The notes beneath the pieces were generated by a model. The model worked only from the letters and a program-made list of their open reading frames with translations. It made no database searches and was not told where the DNA came from. A program made the position numbers and the translations under genes. This document shows, piece by piece, positions 16,411 to 24,877 of a stretch of 64,000 bases of DNA. Origin of the DNA: an uncultured Eubacteriales bacterium (lineage in GTDB: Bacteria > Bacillota > Clostridia > Oscillospirales > Acutalibacteraceae); contig ONAL01000005.1 of the NCBI GenBank assembly GCA_900315785.1, positions 1-64,000 of the forward strand, written 5' to 3'. The stretch's first letter is position 1, and the number at the start of each line of letters is the position of its first letter.

Positions 16411-19320
16411 CTATTCCCTGCCGATTGCCGAAAGCAAGCTTCGGATACGGATTTTGACCGCACCGAGGTTTGTGATTTCGTCTATTTTAATCTGAGTATA
16501 AATCTTGTTGTTGCGCTCCAGAATTTCTCTGACCTCGTCCGTTGTAATCGCGTCAACGCCGCAGCCGAACGAAACGAGCTGGATTAGCTGCATATCCTTT
16601 CGCGTGCTGACATACTCAGCCGCCGCGTAAAGACGTGAATGATATGTCCACTGGTTGAGCACCTTGGTGTGAAACTTCTCGGCGCGAACGCTGACAACGT
16701 CCTCGCTGACAACGCTCACGTCAAAGCCCGCGATGAGCTTGTCGATTCCGTGGTTGATTTCGGGGTCGACGTGATAGGGACGACCCGAGAGCACGATTAT
16801 CTCTCTGCCGTCGTTCTCAGCCGCCGCGATAATCTCGTCGCCGCGCTTTCTGAGCTTTTCAAAATATTCCTCGTATTCCTTATACGCCGCCTTAGCCGCA
16901 GCCTTGACCTCGCCGAGCGTGAGCGTGCTGAAATACGGTTTGAGCTTTTCGAACGCCTTTTTGGGGAAGTCCTTTGGTCTGTGGATTCCCAGATAAGGCA
17001 TAATGAAGTTGATATCTCTGATACCCTTCATATTGTTCTTGATGACCTCGGGATAGTACGCGACAACGGGACAGTTGTAGTGGTTGTCACCCATTCCCTC
17101 ATCAAAATTATATGACAGACAGGGGTAGAAGATGTTCTCCACACCCTTGTCGAGCAGGTACTGAACGTGACCGTGCATAAGCTTTGCGGGGAAGCAGACG
17201 GTGTCGCTCGGGATAGTCTGCTGACCCTTCTGGTAAATCTTGCGGTTCGAGTAGGGAGAGTGAATGACCTTGAAGCCGAGGTCGGTAAAGAATCTCCACC
17301 AGAACGGCAAGAGCTCGTACATATTAAGTCCCATAGGCAGACCGATTGTGCCGCGCTTGCCCTCGACAGGCTTGTAGCCTGAGAGAAGCTCGAGCTTGTA
17401 GGCAAAGATGTTTCGGTTGTTTTTGGGAGCTTTTTTCGTAATGGGACGCTCGCAGCGGTTGCCCGCGATGAACTTCTTTCCGCCCGAGAATGTATTGATT
17501 GTGAGGCGGCAGTTGTTGTTGCAAAGTCCACAGTTTGTTACCTTGATTTCGTGGACAAAGTTTTCGAGATACTTTTTGCCCGCGATTGTGGACTTGGGAT
17601 TTTCCTTGTCCTTGACCTTTTCCTTCGAATAGAGAGCGGCTCCGAACGCGCCCATAAGTCCCGCGATGTTGCTTCGGATAACCTCGACGCCCATTTCCTG
17701 CTCAAACGCTCTGAGTACGGCGTTGTTGAGGAAGGTGCCGCCCTGAACGACAATCCTTTTGCCGAGCTCACCGGGAGAGGTCGCGCGGATAACCTTGTAC
17801 AAGGCGTTCTTTACGACGGAGAGCGAAAGTCCCGCCGAGATATCCTCGATTGTCGCGCCGTCCTTCTGAGCCTGCTTTACCGAGGAATTCATAAACACGG
17901 TACAGCGCGAGCCCAAATCTACGGGGCGCTTCGCGAAAATCCCCTTGTTCGCGAAGTCCTCGATAGAATAGCCGAGGGCGTTCGCGAAGGTCTGCAGAAA
18001 GCTTCCGCAGCCCGAGGAGCACGCTTCGTTTAAGAAGATGTTATCAATCGCGCCGTTGTGAATCTTGAAGCACTTGATATCCTGACCGCCGATGTCGATA
18101 ATGAACTCGACGTCGGGCATAAAGTGCTTGGCGGCTGTAAAATGAGCCACAGTCTCGACAATTCCGTAATCTACGGAGAACGCGTTCTTGACGATGTCCT
18201 CGCCGTAGCCTGTGACCGCCGAGGAAGCAACCTCGATGTCGGGGTTAATCTCATATACCTTCTCAAGGAAGCCCTTGATAAGACTGACGGGGTTGCCCTT
18301 TGAGGGCATATATTCGGAATAGAGCAGGTCGCAGTTCTCCGACAGCACAACCGCCTTGACGGTAGTCGAGCCCGAGTCCATACCTATGTAGACCTTGCCC
18401 TTGTAATCCTTCAAATCCTTGGTTTCGACAAACGCCTTGTTGTGGCGTTCGATGAACTTGTTGTATTCGTCCTCGTTCTCGAACAAGGGAGCGTTGAACG
18501 CAAAGTTGCCCGAGCCCGTGTAGGTCTTGACCTTTTCAATAATCTCGTCAAAGTTTATCGGCTTCTCGGCACAGAGAGCTGCGCCGCAGGCGACGTAACA
18601 GAGCGAGTTTTCGGGACAGATTCCCGTGGTGTTAAGCGTTTCGTCAAAGCATTTTCTGAGCTCCGACATAAACGTCAGAGGTCCGCCGAGATATACGACC
18701 TGACCCTCAATCTCACGTCCCTGAGCGAGACCCGCGACGGTCTGGCTGACTACGGCACGGAAAATACTCTGAGCGATGTCCGCCTTTCTGGCACCCTGAT
18801 TGAGAAGCGGCTGGATATCGGTTTTTGCAAAAACGCCGCAGCGCGAGGCGATTGTGTAGGTTTTTTCGTATTCCTTGGAGAGCTCGTCGAGCTCCTCAAG
18901 AGGAACGTTGAGAAGCGTCGCCATCTGGTCGATAAACGCGCCCGTTCCGCCCGCGCAGGTTCCGTTCATACGAACCTCGAGTCCGCCCGAGAGGAAAAGG
19001 ATTTTTGCGTCCTCGCCGCCCAGCTCGATTACAACGTCGGTGCCGGGGATAAAGGTATTTGCCGCGATTCTTGTGGCGTAAACCTCCTGCACAAAGTCGA
19101 TTCCGCAATCCTCGGCTACGCCCATTCCCGCGCTGCCACTCATGGCAACGTCGGCGTTCTCCGCACCGGGGACAGCCTCGCGGACCGTCTTGAGGATTTC
19201 GCCGATTTTCTCGGTAATCTGGGAGTAGTGGCGCTGGTAGGTGCTGTATATTATTTTGTTCTCATCATCAAGAACTACGCATTTAATCGTAGTAGAGCCG
19301 ATATCAAGTCCTAGCTTCAT
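16411..19320 (-). CDS. Acyl-CoA dehydratase activase-like protein, double ASKHA ATPase
   Basis: This 969-residue protein contains two BadF/BcrA/HgdC-type ATPase domains. The first begins LDIGSTTIK at residues 4-12 with cysteines in NGTCAGGTG and SRCGVFAKTD; the second begins MDSGSTTVK near 320 with EACSSGCG and SRCTVFMNSS. In HgdC these cysteines hold a 4Fe-4S cluster that injects an electron by ATP hydrolysis. A CGLCNNNC motif (near 600) and a DUF2229-type C-terminal domain follow. The family often has one ~1400-residue chain; here activase and dehydratase-like parts are two genes. The reaction is not known. Confidence 0.85.
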   Translation of the reverse strand: MKLGLDIGSTTIKCVVLDDENKIIYSTYQRHYSQITEKIGEILKTVREAVPGAENADVAMSGSAGMGVAEDCGIDFVQEVYATRIAANTFIPGTDVVIELGGEDAKILFLSGGLEVRMNGTCAGGTGAFIDQMATLLNVPLEELDELSKEYEKTYTIASRCGVFAKTDIQPLLNQGARKADIAQSIFRAVVSQTVAGLAQGREIEGQVVYLGGPLTFMSELRKCFDETLNTTGICPENSLCYVACGAALCAEKPINFDEIIEKVKTYTGSGNFAFNAPLFENEDEYNKFIERHNKAFVETKDLKDYKGKVYIGMDSGSTTVKAVVLSENCDLLYSEYMPSKGNPVSLIKGFLEKVYEINPDIEVASSAVTGYGEDIVKNAFSVDYGIVETVAHFTAAKHFMPDVEFIIDIGGQDIKCFKIHNGAIDNIFLNEACSSGCGSFLQTFANALGYSIEDFANKGIFAKRPVDLGSRCTVFMNSSVKQAQKDGATIEDISAGLSLSVVKNALYKVIRATSPGELGKRIVVQGGTFLNNAVLRAFEQEMGVEVIRSNIAGLMGAFGAALYSKEKVKDKENPKSTIAGKKYLENFVHEIKVTNCGLCNNNCRLTINTFSGGKKFIAGNRCERPITKKAPKNNRNIFAYKLELLSGYKPVEGKRGTIGLPMGLNMYELLPFWWRFFTDLGFKVIHSPYSNRKIYQKGQQTIPSDTVCFPAKLMHGHVQYLLDKGVENIFYPCLSYNFDEGMGDNHYNCPVVAYYPEVIKNNMKGIRDINFIMPYLGIHRPKDFPKKAFEKLKPYFSTLTLGEVKAAAKAAYKEYEEYFEKLRKRGDEIIAAAENDGREIIVLSGRPYHVDPEINHGIDKLIAGFDVSVVSEDVVSVRAEKFHTKVLNQWTYHSRLYAAAEYVSTRKDMQLIQLVSFGCGVDAITTDEVREILERNNKIYTQIKIDEITNLGAVKIRIRSLLSAIGRE

Positions 19321-19349
19321 AAGAACCTCCGATTATAGCAATTCAGATT

Positions 19350-19378
19350 ATTATATCATATCAAAAAGTAAAATTCAA
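19350..19378 (-). promoter_or_regulatory. Promoter of the activase operon
   Basis: Minus strand: TTGAAT (19373-19378), 17 bases, TATAAT (19350-19355), close to the start codon at 19320. A second TATAAT-like hexamer lies at 19332-19337. Confidence 0.7.
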
Positions 19379-19402
19379 GCTATCTTTCACTTAAAAATAT
19401 GA

Positions 19403-19433
19403 ACCCGAACAAGGCTTTTTTCCTTGCTCGGGT
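19403..19433 (-). terminator. Terminator after ribF
   Basis: A 12-bp stem (ACCCGAGCAAGG with CCTTGTTCGGGT on the minus strand, one G-T pair) begins right at the ribF stop codon and is followed by a T-rich run. Confidence 0.75.
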
Positions 19434-20341
19434 CAGTTTTTACTTAGTATTCCGAGAGCTGTTTCGCCGTCGCGCTTAATCGCCGCTTCAAGCTCTGAAA
19501 GGTTTAAGAACCTTTTTTCAGGTCGGATAAACTCCTTGAGTCTTACCTCTACCTTCTTGCCGTAAAGGCTGTCGCCGCTGTATTCGGGCATCCACGTTTC
19601 ACAGTTTGGCGCATTGCCCTCGCCGACTGTCGGCTTGACGCCGATGTTCGTGACGCCGGCGAAGCTCTTGTCGCCTACCGTAACGATTGACGCGTAAACG
19701 CCGAACTTGGGCAGAAGCGCGTCGGAACGGAACGTCAGATTAATTGTCGGGGTTCCGATAGCGGAGCCGATGTGGTTGCCCTCTATCGAACGGCTGACGA
19801 GGAAGTAATCGTAGCCGAGCATTTTGCCCGCCGATTTCACATCGCCCGATTTGAGAAAACCTCGGATTTTGGTTGAGGAAACGAGCTCGCCGTCCACGCT
19901 GACGGGGGCTTTGACCGTTGCGTCTATGCCGTGCTTTTCGCAGAGCTTTCTGAGCGTTTCGCCTGTGCCCGCGCCGTTCTTGCCGAAGTGGTAGTTATAG
20001 CCGCAAAAAGCTTTTTTCGCGCCGAAAACGCCTTTCAAAACCTCGGTGACAAATTCCTCGGGCGACTTCTCTCTGACGAGCTCAAAGTCGATTATGTAGA
20101 GGATTTCCACGCCGAGCTTTTCGAGCATTTCGACCTTGCTCTCATAGGTCAGAAGCTGGTCGCGCTCGGTGCCTTTTTTCGGGGTTTTCGCAAAGGTGAA
20201 CACGGTCGGCGTCAAGCCCTCGCGCTTACACGCGACAGCAGCGTCGATGACGGCTCGGTGACCGATATGGATACCGTCAAAATATCCGAGTGCTACCGCC
20301 GTGTCGCATTCGCACGGCTTGAGCGAACGGAAAATCCGCAT
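19433..20341 (-). CDS. ribF: Bifunctional riboflavin kinase / FAD synthetase
   Basis: This enzyme phosphorylates riboflavin to FMN and adenylates FMN to FAD. The 302-residue length is typical. The N-terminal nucleotidyltransferase domain shows GYFDGIHIGHRAV (19-31), the HxGH motif, and SSTKIRGFL; the C-terminal kinase domain shows GTPTINLTF and GVTNIGVKPTVG. AAAGGAGG precedes ATG 20341. It follows the Nudix gene by 35 bases and probably shares its transcript. It supplies the flavins needed by Rnf, the nitroreductase and thioredoxin reductase. Confidence 0.95.
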   Translation of the reverse strand: MRIFRSLKPCECDTAVALGYFDGIHIGHRAVIDAAVACKREGLTPTVFTFAKTPKKGTERDQLLTYESKVEMLEKLGVEILYIIDFELVREKSPEEFVTEVLKGVFGAKKAFCGYNYHFGKNGAGTGETLRKLCEKHGIDATVKAPVSVDGELVSSTKIRGFLKSGDVKSAGKMLGYDYFLVSRSIEGNHIGSAIGTPTINLTFRSDALLPKFGVYASIVTVGDKSFAGVTNIGVKPTVGEGNAPNCETWMPEYSGDSLYGKKVEVRLKEFIRPEKRFLNLSELEAAIKRDGETALGILSKN

Positions 20342-20376
20342 ATTCGAAAACCTCCTTTAATATAATTCTACTGAGT

Positions 20377-20925
20377 TTAAATCTTGCCCGACTTCATAAG
20401 CGCGTGGAGCTTGAGGATTGCCGTCTGGGTTTTTGCGTCGGGAATCTGATTGTTGAGAACCATCTCGACCGCCTTGTCCATCGGGATTTTGAGCAGGTTG
20501 AGGAACTCGTCCTCGTCGGGCGACTGCTCGCCGACCTTGCTGACTCTGCACGCGTAGAGGTGGATAATCTCGTCCGTGTAGCCTGTGCTCGGATAGAGCT
20601 GACCGAGGGAAATAAACGAGTAGCCCTCGCAGCCTGTCTCCTCTTTGAGCTCGCGCTTGCCGTTTTCGAGGGGAGTTGAGCCCTTTTCGAGCTTGCCCGC
20701 GGGGAGCTCGAGCGTAACCTCGCTGTAGGGATAGCGGAACTGGCGCACAAAGAAAAGGTTGTTATCGTCGTCGAGCGGAGCTATGCACACGCCGCCCGAG
20801 TGCCGCACAATCTCCCTTTCGGCAGTTTTGCCGTTGGGAAGCTCAACCGTATCGAGATAGTACTTGATGACCCTGCCGTCGTACACAAGACGGCTTGAGA
20901 GGGTTTTTTCAGATAAATTATCCAT
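20377..20925 (-). CDS. Nudix hydrolase, ADP-ribose pyrophosphatase type
   Basis: This 182-residue protein matches the ADP-ribose pyrophosphatase group of Nudix enzymes, which split ADP-ribose or related nucleotide sugars. The Nudix box is seen as GKLEKGSTPLENGK followed by RELKEETGC (about residues 77-99). The catalytic REL-EE core is intact, but the upstream glutamate usual at position 7 of the box is serine. A family-typical LPAG segment precedes the box. It is divergent from the M14 peptidase gene with only 12 bases between start codons. Confidence 0.88.
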   Translation of the reverse strand: MDNLSEKTLSSRLVYDGRVIKYYLDTVELPNGKTAEREIVRHSGGVCIAPLDDDNNLFFVRQFRYPYSEVTLELPAGKLEKGSTPLENGKRELKEETGCEGYSFISLGQLYPSTGYTDEIIHLYACRVSKVGEQSPDEDEFLNLLKIPMDKAVEMVLNNQIPDAKTQTAILKLHALMKSGKI

Positions 20926-20937
20926 AATTCCTCCGAG

Positions 20938-21840
20938 GTGATTTTTATTAACACTTATAACGCCGCACCCGACTTTCGTCTGCAGGAGGCGGCTGCCGAT
21001 AATCTATGTTCAAAGTTTAACTTTCTCAGAAAGTCCGTTATCGGGAAGAGCCTTTGCGGCCGCCCGATTACCGCGCTGACTGTCGGAAACCGCTCAAACA
21101 TCGCGCTATACGCGGCGGCGTTCCACGGTTCGGAGTGGCTGAACACACTGTTTATGCTCCGATTTCTCGAGGAGCTGTGCGTTATGTACTCCGAGAAAAG
21201 CCGGTTTGACGGGACGAATGTGTTCACGGCACTGCAGAAGCGCGGGCTTATGGTGATACCCTGTGTGAACCCCGACGGAGTTGAAATCGCGCTTAACGGC
21301 AGCGAAAGCTGTCAGAAGTTCAAAAGCCTGATTGACGGTATCACAAGCAATACCGAAACGTGGCAGGCAAACGCGCGCGGAGTTGACCTCAACCACAACT
21401 TCAACGCAGGGTGGAAGGCTCTGCGCGAGCTTGAAAAGCGCTCGGGAATTAACTCACCGTCAGCAACTCGCTACGGCGGAAGGTCTCCGTTTTCCGAGCC
21501 CGAAACCATAGCTCTGCGAAATCTTTGTCTGCGCGCAAAATTCCGATTTGCCGCGGCGTTTCACAGTCAGGGACGCGAGGTCTACTGCACCTATCAGAAC
21601 ACTCCCGAAAGCTCGTTCAGACTTGCTCAGATGTTCGCGACCTTGTCGGGCTACGCGGTGTCTCTGCCCGAGGGTCTGGCTGTCGGCGGCGGTTTCAAGG
21701 ACTGGGTAATCGGGTATCTGAAAACCCCCGCAATCACGGTCGAGACAGGTCTAGGCAAAAATCCTCTGCCGCTCTCGGAGTTTGAGGGCGAATACAAAAG
21801 GATAAGAAAAGCGCTTTTTTCCTGCGCGCTGTCCTTTTAA
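20938..21840 (+). CDS. M14 family zinc carboxypeptidase
   Basis: This 300-residue protein has M14 zinc ligands in FHGSEW and FHSQG, the substrate-binding NPDGVE, RGVDLNHNF, and the catalytic glutamate in TVETGLG. Family members such as gamma-D-glutamyl-diamino acid endopeptidases trim peptidoglycan peptides. No signal peptide is evident, so a cytoplasmic role in muropeptide recycling is possible. The start is uncertain: GTG 20938 has no ribosome binding site upstream, whereas the GAGGTG it sits in would suit a rare ATT start at 20947. Confidence 0.85.
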   Translation: MIFINTYNAAPDFRLQEAAADNLCSKFNFLRKSVIGKSLCGRPITALTVGNRSNIALYAAAFHGSEWLNTLFMLRFLEELCVMYSEKSRFDGTNVFTALQKRGLMVIPCVNPDGVEIALNGSESCQKFKSLIDGITSNTETWQANARGVDLNHNFNAGWKALRELEKRSGINSPSATRYGGRSPFSEPETIALRNLCLRAKFRFAAAFHSQGREVYCTYQNTPESSFRLAQMFATLSGYAVSLPEGLAVGGGFKDWVIGYLKTPAITVETGLGKNPLPLSEFEGEYKRIRKALFSCALSF

Positions 21841-21849
21841 TATTTAGCT

Positions 21850-21882
21850 GAGGCTGACCCGCAGGTCAGCCTCTTTTTCTTA
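21850..21882. terminator. Bidirectional terminator, M14 peptidase / asnB
   Basis: A perfect 10-bp stem GAGGCTGACC/GGTCAGCCTC (21850-21859, 21864-21873) is followed by TTTTTCTT on the plus strand, between convergent stop codons. Confidence 0.85.
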
Positions 21883-24210
21883 TGATTCTAAACTGTCGAC
21901 GTCGCTGAGAATGCTGTCGATTACATCGTCGCGGATAATTCCGTCGTTATCGGTGATTTCCGACTGCTTGGTGATGTCGATGAACTCCTCGTGAGGTTCC
22001 TCGGCGGGAGCTTCGTTATCCTCCTCGATGACGTGCTCGTCGTCCTCGTCCTCTTCCTCGGAAAAATCCATCTCCATGGCGTACTGCTCAGCCTGCTGGA
22101 GAGGTGTGAGCGAATCCTCGGGAAGCTTTCCTACTATGCTGTCGGTAATTGTATGGAACTTGGAAGCGAGCGCCTCCTCGCCTTCGTAAGCGTCCTCAAA
22201 AGCGTCCTCGACGTTGTCGATTGCGCCCTTGGAGTAACCGTCGTCGGTGATGCCTTCCTTAGCCGCAAGCTCCGCCTGAACCTTGGCGATAGCTTCCTTC
22301 TGCTTTCTGAGCTTGCGCTGAGCCTCAGCCTTAGCCTTGAGCTCTACGAGGTGGTTCTGAGGCTTCTTGACCTCGGGCTCTTCCTCGTTGAAGTAGATGT
22401 TGTACCAGACGATGAAGATGTAAATCGTCCAGACCTTGCGGCTGTTGTCCTCCTTGCCGCTGAAATGCTCATCAAGCCATGCTACCAGCATTTCGGGGTT
22501 GAAGAACTTTCTCGCGGTTTCGCTCTCGAACGCCGCCTTGACCACGTTGTAGTACTTCTCGTCGCGGAGCCATACTCGTGTGGGAACAGGGAAGCCGAGC
22601 TTCTCCTTCTCCGCTGTCTCTATCGGCAGATGACGCTGAGCCGCCTTGCGCATCGCGTACTTGGTGTTGTGCTTGTTCACTCTGAGGTGTGAGGGGAGCT
22701 TGCGCGCTACCTCCCAGACCTCCTTATCGAGGAACGGAACTCTCAGCTCGAGCGAGTTTGCCATGGACATTCTGTCCGCCTTGAGCAGTATATCGCCGAC
22801 CATCCAGAGGTTGATATCGAGCGTCTGCATCTTGGTGACGTCGTCCTGACGGCGGTGTCTGTAGTAGAAACGGCGTGTGAGCTTTTCGGGACGTGTCGCG
22901 ATTGACGGGTCCTTGAGGATATCGCACTTCTGCTCATAGTCGTACATATAGGCGTTGCCGATGTAGCGTGTCTGGAGCGGATGAGTTGCGCGGATGATAT
23001 AGTCGCGTCCTTTGATATCGGGCAGGCGCTTGGCGAGCTTGCACAGCGCGCGTCTGATACAGTAGGGAACGATTTTCTGATAAATCTTGAAAACTCTGGG
23101 GTCGTTGTAGCAGGTGTAGCCGCCGAAAAGCTCGTCGGCGCCCTCGCCCGAAAGCACAACCTTTACGTATTCGCTCGCAAGCCTTGAAACAAAGTAGAGC
23201 GCGATACAGCTGGGGTCGGCAAGGGGCTGGTCCATATGATACTGAACCGTGGGAACGGCGTCCCAGAACTCCTCGGACGAAATCAGGTGAGTATGGTGCT
23301 CAACTCCGAGCTGCTTTGAAAGGTTCTGAGCCCAGGAGATTTCGTTGTACTTTTCGCCGAAGTCAAAGCCTACGGTAAAGGTTTTCTGGTCGGCAAAATA
23401 GGTGGAAACATAGCTTGAGTCAACGCCGCTCGAGAGGAAGCAGCCGACCTCAACGTCAGCGATTTTGTGAGCGTTGACGGAGTTCTCAAACACAGCCTCA
23501 ATCTTATCGACAGCCTCAGCCTCGGTGATTGTCTCGTCGGGGCGAAACTTTGCCTCGAAATAGCGGACTGTGTCAACCTCGCCGTTCTTGAAGGTCATAT
23601 AGTGACCCGGGAGCAGGCAGTAAATGCCCTCGAAGAAGGTCTCGGGCGGAACCGCGTACTGGAACGAAAGGTAGGTGTCGAGAGCTCTGGTGTTGAACTT
23701 CTTGACGTATTTGGGGTGCTTTAAGATGCTCTTAATCTCTGAGCCGTATACGAGGTCCTTACCGATAACCGCGTAGTGCATCGGCTTTATGCCGAAGAAG
23801 TCGCGGGCGATAAAGAGGCTCTTGTCCTTTGTGTTATAGATAGCAAAGCCGAACATACCCCTGAGCCTCGGAAGCATATCCTCGCGCCACTCCTCATAGC
23901 CGTGGACAAGCACCTCGCTGTCCGTGTCGGTATAGAAGGTGTGACCCTTTTTCTTGAGCTCCTCACGGAGCTGCTTGTAGTTGTAAATCTCGCCGTTAAA
24001 GGTGAGAACAAGGGACTTGTCCTCGTTATAAATCGGCTGGTGGCCTTCCTCGAGGTCGATGATACTCAGCCTGCGAAAGCCCATTGTGACATAATCGTCA
24101 AGGAAAAAACCGTCGGAGTCGGGTCCTCTGTGGGTGATTTCCTCAGTCATTTTATTTATTACCAAATCACGGTCTACAACTTCGCCTGTAAATCCGCATA
24201 TACCACACAT
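21880..24210 (-). CDS. asnB: Asparagine synthase (glutamine-hydrolysing) with acidic C-terminal tail
   Basis: AsnB makes asparagine from aspartate, ATP and glutamine. The N-terminal glutaminase nucleophile is Cys2 (MCGICGF), with the FNGEIYNY motif near 74-81. The synthetase domain has the PP-loop LSSGVDSS and VVLSGEGADELFGGY. The core ends near residue 608. A further ~168 residues follow: a Lys/Ala/Gln-rich stretch likely to form a coiled coil, then a region very rich in Asp and Glu. This tail is not part of the usual enzyme and its role is unknown. It is transcribed alone from a TTGCAA/TATAAT promoter. Confidence 0.93.
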   Translation of the reverse strand: MCGICGFTGEVVDRDLVINKMTEEITHRGPDSDGFFLDDYVTMGFRRLSIIDLEEGHQPIYNEDKSLVLTFNGEIYNYKQLREELKKKGHTFYTDTDSEVLVHGYEEWREDMLPRLRGMFGFAIYNTKDKSLFIARDFFGIKPMHYAVIGKDLVYGSEIKSILKHPKYVKKFNTRALDTYLSFQYAVPPETFFEGIYCLLPGHYMTFKNGEVDTVRYFEAKFRPDETITEAEAVDKIEAVFENSVNAHKIADVEVGCFLSSGVDSSYVSTYFADQKTFTVGFDFGEKYNEISWAQNLSKQLGVEHHTHLISSEEFWDAVPTVQYHMDQPLADPSCIALYFVSRLASEYVKVVLSGEGADELFGGYTCYNDPRVFKIYQKIVPYCIRRALCKLAKRLPDIKGRDYIIRATHPLQTRYIGNAYMYDYEQKCDILKDPSIATRPEKLTRRFYYRHRRQDDVTKMQTLDINLWMVGDILLKADRMSMANSLELRVPFLDKEVWEVARKLPSHLRVNKHNTKYAMRKAAQRHLPIETAEKEKLGFPVPTRVWLRDEKYYNVVKAAFESETARKFFNPEMLVAWLDEHFSGKEDNSRKVWTIYIFIVWYNIYFNEEEPEVKKPQNHLVELKAKAEAQRKLRKQKEAIAKVQAELAAKEGITDDGYSKGAIDNVEDAFEDAYEGEEALASKFHTITDSIVGKLPEDSLTPLQQAEQYAMEMDFSEEEDEDDEHVIEEDNEAPAEEPHEEFIDITKQSEITDNDGIIRDDVIDSILSDVDSLES

Positions 24211-24252
24211 TTTGATTACTCCCTTCCAAGTAGAGATGAATGTACGAGTATA

Positions 24253-24281
24253 ATTATACTATATTTTATTATGCCTTGCAA
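24253..24281 (-). promoter_or_regulatory. asnB promoter
   Basis: Minus strand: TTGCAA (24276-24281), 17 bases, TATAAT (24253-24258). No T-box leader was recognised between it and the gene. Confidence 0.75.
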
Positions 24282-24371
24282 TTGAATATATAAAAATTTT
24301 TTATAAAAACCTTGCAACACTTTTGTATATTTATTACACTTAATATACAGACGACGTCGTTGGAGGACATT

Positions 24372-24872
24372 ATGGACGAGAAAATTTTAGCACAAAAGGC
24401 TATGATTGGCGACAGAGATGCTTTCGCCGAGCTGTATACGCTTTACAAGGACAGGCTTTACCGCTACGCGTTCTTTAAGCTGCATAGCGAAGCCGACGCA
24501 ATGGACGCGGTTTCTGACTGCATTTGCGAAGCCTTTAAATACATAAAATCGCTCAAGAACGCCGAGGCATTCGCGGCGTGGATTTTCCGAATACTTTACC
24601 GATGCTGTTCCAGGATTATTACAGAGCAGGCGAAGGGCAGGGAGCAGGAGGAGCTGAGCGACAATACCGCAGCCTATACCGAGGATTTTGCGATGACCGA
24701 GCTGAAGGAAGCCCTCGCAAAACTCAGCGAAGAAGAAAAGGACATAGTCTTGCTGTCAACCGTCGTGGGCTACAACAGCAAGGAAATCTCAAAAATCCTC
24801 GGTATTAAGCCAACTACTGCGCGCTCAAAGCTTTCGAGAGCCTTAGCTAAAATGAGAGAATTTCTGGAGTGA
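24372..24872 (+). CDS. ECF-type RNA polymerase sigma factor
   Basis: This 166-residue protein has sigma region 2 (residues 16-80, with RDAFAELYTLYKDRLYRYA) and region 4 (about 108-165, ending in a helix-turn-helix YNSKEISKILGIKPTTARSK). ATG 24372 follows GGAGG; an upstream ATG at 24312 lies in the probable promoter. The downstream membrane beta-propeller gene begins 5 bases after the stop codon and is the likely partner or regulator. A perfect palindrome ACGACGTCGT (24351-24360) lies just before the ribosome binding site and may be an operator. Confidence 0.88.
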   Translation: MDEKILAQKAMIGDRDAFAELYTLYKDRLYRYAFFKLHSEADAMDAVSDCICEAFKYIKSLKNAEAFAAWIFRILYRCCSRIITEQAKGREQEELSDNTAAYTEDFAMTELKEALAKLSEEEKDIVLLSTVVGYNSKEISKILGIKPTTARSKLSRALAKMREFLE

Positions 24873-24877
24873 TAATT

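Noticed and set aside
24211..24371. T-box leader before asnB
   Set aside because: No T-box consensus or terminator/antiterminator pair; the region holds only promoters.
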